Below are positions 38,051-45,137 of a stretch of DNA of 45,137 nucleotides, piece after piece. A program made the translations under genes and the position numbers. The stretch is from a virus: positions 1 through 45,137 of the IMG/VR virus record IMGVR_UViG_3300009506_000061; one strand, 5' to 3'. The first letter of the stretch is position 1, and every line of letters starts with the position of its first letter. The notes beneath the pieces were generated by a model. It saw only the letters and a program-made list of their open reading frames with translations. It searched no databases and was not told where the DNA came from.

Positions 38051-39367
38051 ATGGCAGAGTTCATTCCAGCTGGTGGTGCCTATACTCCTCCGGGACAGCC
38101 TGAGGGCCTGAGTCCGCTGCGTCGGTATCTGCTGTATCTGCAGCAGCGCGGCGTCGCGGCCCCGACTGGCTACGACATGACGCAGGTCGGCGCGGCTCCG
38201 AACGTGGAAGCGATGACGCCGCCGGCGGATACCGAACTCGCGCGGCTGCAGAATCGCGCCGCGGTGATGTCGCAGCCATCGCTGCGCGATACCTACGGAA
38301 GCCCGGGCGATGTCGGCCTCGGTGTGCCGCCTGTGGAAGGCCCCGGTACGCAAGCCGGTGGGCAGGGGCAGAGCCTGCCGCTTCCTGCGCCCGGCACGGG
38401 CTACATCACGAACAATCAGACGGGCAAGACGACGTTCCTCGGCGGGAACCAGTACGACCAAGGCGCGGGGCAGCCGAGCGATCAACTACCGGGAGGGCTT
38501 CCGGCGTGGGCCTATCCGCTGAAGACGACGCGCTACCGGCGCTCTGGACAGCCAGATCTGGAGGTGGTGCAGGCGCAGGTCCCCGGCAATTCACTGCAGG
38601 ACATCGCGATCCTCGACAAGACCGCGAGCGCGTTCAAGGATCCGGAATCACAATCGCGCTGGTTCGAACAGACCTACGGGCGCAAGCCGCCAGCCGGTTA
38701 TGAGGCGCAAGCCTTCCGCACCGAGAGACGCGCGGAGGAAGCGGCGAAAGCGATTGGCACCGAGCGCGAATTGTCGCTCGCAAGACGTAACGAGGAGCTC
38801 GCCGCAAAGCGGCAGAAGGTGCGCGAAGAGGGCATCGCGATCGATAAGTCATTCGATACCGCGATGGCGGGCCTCAATGAACGCATGACGGCTGCTAACA
38901 ACCTGCTGACGAATCGCTTTGGCCTGTGGCAGATCACTGGCGCGATCGGTGGACAGGACATCCCCGAGGTGCTTCGCACCGACTCGGCGCGACGTGCACT
39001 CGCCGATTATGAGCAGGTGCAGGCGCAGACCTTCGTGCAGGCGCTCGAGAATCTGAAGAACGCATCGAAGAGCGGCGCGACCGGCCTCGGTCAGCTGACA
39101 GAAGTCGAGGGCAAGAAGATCCAGACGGCCATTGCCGCACTGAAGCGCACCCTGTCGTACGAGGACTTCGCCGCGAAGCTGCAGGCCTACGAGAAGCAGC
39201 TGCAGGCGAGTCAGGAGAAGCTCCTGCTCGGCTATCAGGCGCACCGCTACGGGTTCCCGAGTATTCGGGCCTATGAGGCGGCGAGGCAGGCCGAGATCGC
39301 GCGTCGCACCGCCGAGCGCGGGGCGCAGGGTGGGACACAGGGCGGGGGTGCTTCGGGAGCCTACTGA
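38051..39367 (+). CDS. Probable ejection / internal virion protein
   Basis: 438 residues (MAEFIPAGGAYTPPGQPEGL). The N-terminal third is Pro/Gly-rich. The C-terminal half is a long charged helical region (ERRAEEAAKAIGTERELSLA, then KLQAYEKQLQASQEKLLLGY). Such length and coil content fit proteins injected with the DNA. One-base overlap with the next gene. Confidence 0.6.
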   Translation: MAEFIPAGGAYTPPGQPEGLSPLRRYLLYLQQRGVAAPTGYDMTQVGAAPNVEAMTPPADTELARLQNRAAVMSQPSLRDTYGSPGDVGLGVPPVEGPGTQAGGQGQSLPLPAPGTGYITNNQTGKTTFLGGNQYDQGAGQPSDQLPGGLPAWAYPLKTTRYRRSGQPDLEVVQAQVPGNSLQDIAILDKTASAFKDPESQSRWFEQTYGRKPPAGYEAQAFRTERRAEEAAKAIGTERELSLARRNEELAAKRQKVREEGIAIDKSFDTAMAGLNERMTAANNLLTNRFGLWQITGAIGGQDIPEVLRTDSARRALADYEQVQAQTFVQALENLKNASKSGATGLGQLTEVEGKKIQTAIAALKRTLSYEDFAAKLQAYEKQLQASQEKLLLGYQAHRYGFPSIRAYEAARQAEIARRTAERGAQGGTQGGGASGAY

Positions 39368-41328
39368 TGCCAGTCGATCTTTCGACACTATCTGACGAAG
39401 AACTCGGGCTGGCCCCGTCTGGCGGGGCACCGTCCGGATTCGGTCCTGTGGCCCCTGTAGCGCCCGCAGTGGCACCGAACAACGGGCCGGGCGCAGACTT
39501 CATGCAGCGGCTCGGGGCGGCGTTCAAGGCCGGTCCTGAGGGCGCTGTGAACTTCTACAGGGAAACCCTCGGCGAGGCGAACGTCCGGAAGACGCCACAG
39601 GGCGACGTCGAGATCTTCGATCCCCAGACCGGCCAGTGGGGCCCGGCGAATCCGGCAGGGCTGGACTGGGGCGATTTGGCCGATCTCATCGCGGCGGCCC
39701 CTGAGGCCATCGGAGCGGGCCTAGGAGCCGTCGCTGGCGGAACGGCGGGTAGCGTTGTCCCCGGAGCCGGGACCGCGGCAGGGGCCGTTGCGGGCACGGC
39801 AGCGGGCAGCGCGGTCGGGAACATCATCAAGCAGATAATCGGGGCGGCCCTGCCGGGTGCTGAGAACGCTTCTCTGGGCGAGCGGGCGGCGGATGTCGGA
39901 ATCGCGACAGCCTTCGGGGCGGGTGCCGGGGCGCTCGGGCCTGTAGCTCGGGCAGCTGGCCGGGCGATCTCCGGGGGTGCCGCAGGAGCCGCGCGGGCCG
40001 CTGAAGCGGACGCGATCGAGGCGGCGACCGGGATGCGGCTCGCGGCTGGCGATCGCGCCGGGGGCATGGCCAAGAGCGTGCAGGACTGGACGGGTCGGTC
40101 GCTGCTCGGCTCGCGCCAGCAGGAAGCCTACCTCGCGAAGAACCTAGAACTCGCCGATCGGAAGATGAACGATCTGGTGGCTGGCATGGGGAAGTCTCCG
40201 GCCACCGACGCCGAACTCGGCGAGAAGATGCGCAACCTGCTCGTGCAGGAGGAGGACAAGCTCCGGCTCGCGCGGCAGACCGATGCCGGGACACTCTTCG
40301 CGAAGGTGGACAGCGAACTCGGGAACACGCCGTCGGTCAGCCCAACCGAGTTCCGCAAGACGCTGGAGTCGATGGTGCGTGAGGGCACGCTTTCGAATGG
40401 CACGATGACCGCGAAAGCGGAAGGCGCGAAGGCAATCCTGAAGAGCACACCGAGGATGCTCACGGCCCGCGACACGCAGACGCTGCTCGAGGAGTACGGG
40501 CGCATCGGCTACGCGAGCGGATCGACCGACATCCTTCCCAAGCTCGGGATCACCGAGCGCGTGGGCATCGCGCGTCGGCTTTTCAAGATGCTCAACAACG
40601 ACCTCGACACGAGCATCGCGCAATACAAGGAAGTGATCGGACCTGGTGGACCGGGCGAATCGCTGCGCATCGCGCGTGACACGTACGCAAAGCACATGGC
40701 CGCGGCGAAGCAGCTGCGCGGATCCACTCTCGCCAAAGTGATTGGCAGGGTGACCGAGGCAGATTATCCGGCGATCCCGGATCGGATTCTCAAGCGGCTC
40801 CGGAACCCCGAGCAGATCGAGGCCCTGATGAAGCAGGTGCACGGCATCGATCAGGTGGCCCACGCGCAGATCCAGCAGCACACTCTCGCGCAGGCGCTCG
40901 AGGCCGCACGCGCAGCTGCTGCGGCACCGGCAGCCGGTGGTGGCGAATACGCGATCCGTGGCGTCACGCTCGCCAAGGCGCTACGTGATCCACGCATCGC
41001 CCGGATGTTCTGGAATAAGCCGAACATCGCTCACGATCTCGACATGGTTCAGAGAGGCCTCGCCCGGCTTGCCATGAACTCGTCGTCAGGATCGCCGACT
41101 GCAATCAACATCGAGAGAATGCTCACGCTTGGGGCGGCGACCAATCCCGCGCTGTGGGTCAAGGCCGGGATGTATCACGGCAGCAACTGGCTGGTCGCGC
41201 GAATCATGTTCAACCCTGAGGCGCTCGCCGCGGCGAAGAAGCTCGCATCAGTGCGGGTGATGAGTCCGGAATATCGCTCCGCGCTCGCTGTGCTCACGGC
41301 GACCCTCGCGAAACCTGACGAGGAGTAG
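39367..41328 (+). CDS. Probable ejection protein with glycine-zipper region (gp16-like)
   Basis: 653 residues. Residues ~110-230 are Gly/Ala-rich hydrophobic (AGLGAVAGGTAGSVVPGAG, then AGAVAGTAAGSAVGNIIKQI), as in membrane-inserting ejection proteins such as P22 gp16. The rest is helical and charged (LKRLRNPEQIEALMKQVHGI). It is the last large protein before the fibre genes. Assignment by architecture and order. Confidence 0.65.
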   Translation: MPVDLSTLSDEELGLAPSGGAPSGFGPVAPVAPAVAPNNGPGADFMQRLGAAFKAGPEGAVNFYRETLGEANVRKTPQGDVEIFDPQTGQWGPANPAGLDWGDLADLIAAAPEAIGAGLGAVAGGTAGSVVPGAGTAAGAVAGTAAGSAVGNIIKQIIGAALPGAENASLGERAADVGIATAFGAGAGALGPVARAAGRAISGGAAGAARAAEADAIEAATGMRLAAGDRAGGMAKSVQDWTGRSLLGSRQQEAYLAKNLELADRKMNDLVAGMGKSPATDAELGEKMRNLLVQEEDKLRLARQTDAGTLFAKVDSELGNTPSVSPTEFRKTLESMVREGTLSNGTMTAKAEGAKAILKSTPRMLTARDTQTLLEEYGRIGYASGSTDILPKLGITERVGIARRLFKMLNNDLDTSIAQYKEVIGPGGPGESLRIARDTYAKHMAAAKQLRGSTLAKVIGRVTEADYPAIPDRILKRLRNPEQIEALMKQVHGIDQVAHAQIQQHTLAQALEAARAAAAAPAAGGGEYAIRGVTLAKALRDPRIARMFWNKPNIAHDLDMVQRGLARLAMNSSSGSPTAINIERMLTLGAATNPALWVKAGMYHGSNWLVARIMFNPEALAAAKKLASVRVMSPEYRSALAVLTATLAKPDEE

Positions 41329-41331
41329 ATC

Positions 41332-41556
41332 ATGGCGAAGACCAAAGTCGAGAAGGCATTCCACGAGGTGATGCACAACAAGCCGAAGATCGTCGCGCAC
41401 ACCGAGAAGAAGTACGGTGCGGAACGCGCACACAAGCAGGAGGTCGCCATCGCGCTCGCGAAGGCCCGCCGGGCTGGCGCGAAGATCCCCGGCCCGAACT
41501 CGCCCTGCACCGCGGAGGATCTTGCTCGCGGGTACGGAATCGCGAAAGAGGACTAA
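41332..41556 (+). CDS. Small conserved phage protein (DUF6496-like)
   Basis: 74 residues, basic (MAKTKVEKAFHEVMHNKPKI). EVAIALAKARRAGAKIPG resembles small proteins placed between ejection and fibre genes in other podophages. The role is unknown. Confidence 0.65.
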   Translation: MAKTKVEKAFHEVMHNKPKIVAHTEKKYGAERAHKQEVAIALAKARRAGAKIPGPNSPCTAEDLARGYGIAKED

Positions 41557-43845
41557 ATGTCGCAGCGGCCCGGCCCGCCTCAGGGAGTCAAGTCGCCGGG
41601 CATCGACGACTGGCTGTTTCTGCTCTGGAAGTACATCGTTGACTTCGCGCTCAACAATCTCGCGGACGTCACGATCACCTCGGCAGCGTCGGGCGACTAC
41701 CTGCGCTACAACGGCACCGTCTGGGTCAATGTAGCGAAGGCGACACTGCTCTCGGACATCGAGGCGGCGATCCTCGCCGATGGATTCCTCGACGTCAACG
41801 GCGCGATCAACCTCACCGAGATCGCGGATCCGGGACTCGCTGGCGCGAATCAGGTGTGGCTGCACGCCGAGGACGTTGCTGGCATCACGCAGCTTCACTA
41901 CAACAACAGCGACAACAAGTGGATCCTCGCGCAAGACAACTGGATTGTCGCGCGGAACACGACCGGGGGTGCGCTAACGAAGGGGCAGGTGGTCACCGTC
42001 AGCGGAACCACCGGAGCACGCCCGGAGATCGCGCTCGCGGATGCTGACACCGATCACACGGTGCTCGGGATCCTGCAGGACAGCCTCGCCAACAACGCCT
42101 ACGGCGCAGTCGTCGTCTTCGGCTACGCGAAAGGCCTCGACACCAGCAGCTTCGTGGCGGGCGACGTGCTCTACCTGTCGCAGACCGCCGGGGCGCTCAC
42201 CACGACGGCACCGACGTCGCCGGCCTTCGCGGTGGAAGTCGGCACGGTGATCAACGCGCACGCGACGCAGGGGATCATCCTCGTCCGGCAGCACGAGCAC
42301 ATTACCGCTGCGAGCGCGAACGCGAACACGCTGGATGTCACGCAGACGACCCACGGGTTCTCGGTTCAGGACGTCGTGTACTACACCGGCTCGACGTGGG
42401 CCAAGGCGCAGGCCGATACGGCGGCGAAGGCCGAGGCGCTCGGCATCGTGACCACGGTGACCGACGCCGACAACTTCACCATCACGCTCGCCGGGTATGT
42501 GAGCGGGCTATCGGGCCTGACGGCAGGATCTGTCTACTTCCTCGACCCATCGACTGCGGGTGCTCTGACTACCACCGAGCCGACGACCGCGGACCAGGTG
42601 AGCAAGCCGCTCCTCGTTGCGATCAGCACGACCGAGGGCATCTTCATCAACATGCGCGGCAAGATCGTTGCCGATGCGACCACGGTGCTCTACAGCAAGT
42701 ACTCGGGCACCGCGACTGCAGGACAGACTTCGCTCACCGCTACCTATACGCCGGGGGCGGTCGATGTCTTCGTGAACGGCGGCAAGCTCGACGCGACCGA
42801 CTACACGGCCACGAGCGGCACGGCGGTGGTGTTGAATGTGGCGCTGTCCGCTGGTGACCAGTGGGAAGTGCAGGCGTGGGTGGTCGGCGTCAATTACGTG
42901 AGCAGTACACAGCCCGTCACGCCGCAGGGCCGACTCACGCTGGCGACCGGCACCCCGGTCATGGCGACCGAGCAGGCCAACAAGACCACGGTGTACTACA
43001 CGCCGTATCGTGGCGACACGATCCCGATCTGGAGCGGCACCGAGTGGGGCAATCACTCATTCAGCGAACTCTCGATCGCGATGGCCGCGAGCGCGAATTG
43101 GGCGGCGGCGAGCAACTACGATCTGTTCGTGATCAACGACGCTGGCACGTTGCGGCTCGTCACAGGAGCTGCGTGGACGAACGACACGACGCGCAGCGAA
43201 GGCATCGAACTCAAGAACGGGATCTACGTCAACTCGAGCGCGTTCACCGGGCGCTATGGCGCGGCGAGCACGACGTCGGTTGCGCAGTACGCAGCCACCT
43301 ACGTCGGCACGATGCGAACGACCGCGAGCACTGGCACAACGACATGGGAACTTGGCGGAAACGCGACTTCTGGTGATCCGGGCTACCTCTACCTGTGGAA
43401 CTGCTACAACAGAGTCCGCGTTGATGTCACAGTCTCCGATAACGATGGATCCACAACGCGAACTTGGACATATAACTCGACGACGTTCAGGGGCGCGGAC
43501 TTGGGGTCCACGACCAATCGCGTCAGCTTCGTGCGTGGCCTCAATGAAGACGGGATGTATGCCGAGTACGAATGCGGAATCGCTGCAACGGAGTCCACAA
43601 ACTTCGCGGCTGTTGGCATCGGGCTAGATAGCACGAGTCAGGCGGTTGCCGGATCATCCTCGTTTCCTACCAACTTCGACCCGACATTCGCTGGCGTTCA
43701 TGCTGCGTACGCCGGTCGCCCCGGTCTTGGACACCATTATCTTCAGGCGCTGGAAATGGCCTCAACGACTGTCACCTTCTACGGCCTCTATAACTCCGGT
43801 GCCGGGTTGATCTTTGGTGGTCTACACGTCAACGGGATGTTCTGA
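41557..43845 (+). CDS. Tail fibre / spike with C-terminal adhesin module, first copy
   Basis: 762 residues. The N-terminal part (about 1-130, PPQGVKSPGIDDWLFLLWKY) probably attaches to the tail. Thr/Ala/Gly-rich beta repeats follow (residues ~130-450). From residue ~460 comes a ~300-residue module shared with the 43845 and 197 proteins (GRLTLATGTPVMATEQANKT, VYYTPYRGDTIPIW, ELSIAMAASANWAA). It ends GLGHHYLQALEMASTTV and then INGMF-type residues. It likely binds the host receptor. Confidence 0.75.
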   Translation: MSQRPGPPQGVKSPGIDDWLFLLWKYIVDFALNNLADVTITSAASGDYLRYNGTVWVNVAKATLLSDIEAAILADGFLDVNGAINLTEIADPGLAGANQVWLHAEDVAGITQLHYNNSDNKWILAQDNWIVARNTTGGALTKGQVVTVSGTTGARPEIALADADTDHTVLGILQDSLANNAYGAVVVFGYAKGLDTSSFVAGDVLYLSQTAGALTTTAPTSPAFAVEVGTVINAHATQGIILVRQHEHITAASANANTLDVTQTTHGFSVQDVVYYTGSTWAKAQADTAAKAEALGIVTTVTDADNFTITLAGYVSGLSGLTAGSVYFLDPSTAGALTTTEPTTADQVSKPLLVAISTTEGIFINMRGKIVADATTVLYSKYSGTATAGQTSLTATYTPGAVDVFVNGGKLDATDYTATSGTAVVLNVALSAGDQWEVQAWVVGVNYVSSTQPVTPQGRLTLATGTPVMATEQANKTTVYYTPYRGDTIPIWSGTEWGNHSFSELSIAMAASANWAAASNYDLFVINDAGTLRLVTGAAWTNDTTRSEGIELKNGIYVNSSAFTGRYGAASTTSVAQYAATYVGTMRTTASTGTTTWELGGNATSGDPGYLYLWNCYNRVRVDVTVSDNDGSTTRTWTYNSTTFRGADLGSTTNRVSFVRGLNEDGMYAEYECGIAATESTNFAAVGIGLDSTSQAVAGSSSFPTNFDPTFAGVHAAYAGRPGLGHHYLQALEMASTTVTFYGLYNSGAGLIFGGLHVNGMF

Positions 43846-44810
43846 TGGGCAACTCCGCATTCAATCAGCAGACGCCCCTGACGCAGCAGCCGCGCACGCC
43901 CGGCGGTCGGCTGACGCTCACGACCGGCACGCCCGTGATGACGGCGGAAGCCGCCGCGCAGACGACGATCTACTACACCCCCTACGTCAACGATCAGATC
44001 CCGATCTACGACGGCTCGGGGTGGGTGAACAAGACCTTCACCGAGCTCAGCCTCGCGATGGCGGCATCCGCGAATTGGGCTGCGGACACGAACTACGATC
44101 TGTACGTCGTGAACGATGGCGGGACGCTGCGCTTGGGCACGGGTGCCGCATGGACGAACGCCACCACGCGCTCCGAATCCCTCACGCGGGTGAATGGGAT
44201 CCTCACCAATGCCGCGAGCATGACGCTTCGCTATGCGGCGGCATCGACGCTCGTCGCTGCGGCGAACACCGCGACCTACGTCGGCACCTTCCGCACCACT
44301 GCGTCCACGGGCACGACGACGTGGGAGATCGGCGGGGAAGCATCAACCGGCGACCCGGTGAAGTTTTTCCTCTGGAATGCTTACAACCGTGTGCGGGCTT
44401 CTGGCAGATCTTCGGACACCACCGACTCATGGACGTATGCCACTGCGACTTGGCGCTCCGCAAACAATAGCACCAACAACAGGGTGTCATGGGTGCAGGG
44501 GCTTAACGAGGATTGCATCGAAGCGGTCTACACTTGCGGCGTCCTGTGTGGCGATGGCGACCAAGGCGACATCGGCGTTGGGATTGATACGACATCAGCG
44601 AAGACGCAGATCGCGCAGGGGTTCATCGTGTCGTCTACCGGCGGCGCGGTTTATAACGGGGTGGTTGCGTCGTATGCAGGGAATCCGGGCATCGGCTACC
44701 ACTACGGGCAAGCTGTCGAGATCGACGTCAATGCTTCGACCACTTCGTTCTACGGTGACGCCGCTGGCGCGAATCTAATGGGTGGCATTCGTCTTCTGGG
44801 GATGTTCTAA
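43845..44810 (+). CDS. Adhesin paralogue, second copy
   Basis: 321 residues with a one-base overlap after the first fibre gene (TGATG). It lacks the long anchor and consists almost only of the shared module (GGRLTLTTGTPVMTAEAAAQ, ELSLAMAASANWAADTNYDL), with its own C-terminal half, ending GIGYHYGQAVEIDVNASTTS and a GMF terminus like the first copy. Likely co-assembles with the first fibre or serves as an alternative tip. Confidence 0.75.
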   Translation: MGNSAFNQQTPLTQQPRTPGGRLTLTTGTPVMTAEAAAQTTIYYTPYVNDQIPIYDGSGWVNKTFTELSLAMAASANWAADTNYDLYVVNDGGTLRLGTGAAWTNATTRSESLTRVNGILTNAASMTLRYAAASTLVAAANTATYVGTFRTTASTGTTTWEIGGEASTGDPVKFFLWNAYNRVRASGRSSDTTDSWTYATATWRSANNSTNNRVSWVQGLNEDCIEAVYTCGVLCGDGDQGDIGVGIDTTSAKTQIAQGFIVSSTGGAVYNGVVASYAGNPGIGYHYGQAVEIDVNASTTSFYGDAAGANLMGGIRLLGMF

Positions 44811-44819
44811 GGAGCAACT

Positions 44820-45137
44820 ATGGACGCAGGGAAACTTCACGAAGCAATCGCCAAGGTCTGCCCGATCACGGGCGTGAGCATCGGCAACGTCAACAACAAG
44901 GGCACGTGGCGGATCGACTTCGATCAGGCGGCGACGCAGCAGCAGAAGGATGCGGCGCAGGCGGCGCTCGCGGCGTTCGATGTCGCAGCCGCCGACGCTG
45001 CAGAGCAGGCGATCAAGGACCGACGCGAAGCAGTGACGAACGCTGCTCGAGCCGATGCGGTGATCGACAAGCTGCGCACCGCGACGCTGCAGGAGATCGT
45101 GGACTACGTGAACACGAACGTGACCGATCTGCAGAGT
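44820..45137 (+). CDS. N-terminal part of the small tail-associated protein that continues at base 1
   Basis: The frame is open to the end of the window and continues at bases 145-204 to a stop at 204 (about 125 residues in all). MDAGKLHEAIAKVCPITGVS begins it, then GTWRIDFDQAATQQQKDAAQ, a pattern I associate with small phage tail proteins encoded next to fibre genes. A GGAG ribosome-binding site is 5 bases before the ATG. Confidence 0.75.
   Translation, partial: MDAGKLHEAIAKVCPITGVSIGNVNNKGTWRIDFDQAATQQQKDAAQAALAAFDVAAADAAEQAIKDRREAVTNAARADAVIDKLRTATLQEIVDYVNTNVTDLQS
44994..45137. repeat. Right copy of 144-bp terminal redundancy
   Basis: Identical to bases 1-144; see that entry. Removing one copy gives a 44,993-bp circle in which every gene at the junction is intact. 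Confidence 0.95.

Noticed and set aside
1-45137. tRNA genes, CRISPR arrays, insertion sequences
   Set aside because: I looked for TTCGANTC-type T-loops with stems, regularly spaced repeats and transposase motifs and found none I could support; a computational scan could still find a tRNA.

Overview
The window is one complete tailed-phage genome, cut open inside a gene. Bases 1-144 repeat exactly as bases 44994-45137, so the unique length is 44,993 bp, and the gene running off the right end (44820 onward) finishes at base 204. The DNA is GC-rich, packed with ATGA/GTGA/TGATG gene overlaps, and carries Gram-negative-type features: Sec and Tat signal peptides, a GT9 heptosyltransferase-like enzyme and an Acb2-type sponge. 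I infer a phage of a high-GC proteobacterium. The P22-type head-tail genes (portal, gp4-like, gp10-like and ejection-type proteins), with no tail sheath and no long tape-measure gene, point to a podovirus.

Layout. (1) 17657 to 45137 and on through base 3465, + strand: the late region. It holds small and large terminase, two Tat-signal proteins, an Acb2-like anti-CBASS protein, portal, scaffold, capsid and a decoration-type protein. Next comes an enzyme cassette (MptE/DUF115-methyltransferase fusion, small hairpin protein, methyltransferase-GT9 fusion), then internal and ejection-type proteins, gp4-like and gp10-like connector proteins, and three paralogous fibre/adhesin genes. The lysis block, with an endolysin and several small membrane proteins, closes it. 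(2) 9037 down to 3410, - strand: an early operon with a YqaJ-type exonuclease, a RecT annealing protein and many small proteins. (3) 9147 to 12918, + strand: two HTH-type regulators, a 337-bp non-coding stretch with hairpins, a PD-(D/E)XK-like protein, a C5-cytosine methyltransferase with a second gene nested in another frame, and NinG. (4) 17526 down to 12842, - strand: sixteen small genes, several membrane-bound, ending at a strong terminator that lies inside ninG.

Control. Two divergent promoter regions organise the map. The 9038-9146 region has overlapping promoters around a perfect 6-4-6 palindrome. The 17527-17656 region has back-to-back promoters and a near-perfect parS-like 16-mer, although no parA or parB gene is present. 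I see no integrase, DNA polymerase, helicase or primase, so the phage either replicates with host machinery or uses unrecognised genes.

The most interesting content: the parS-like site, the dual-coding methyltransferase locus, one clear and one possible cyclic-nucleotide sponge, the methyltransferase/glycosyltransferase cassette inside the structural module, the triplicated adhesin module, and the paired Tat-signal proteins. No tRNA, rRNA, CRISPR array or insertion sequence was recognised.
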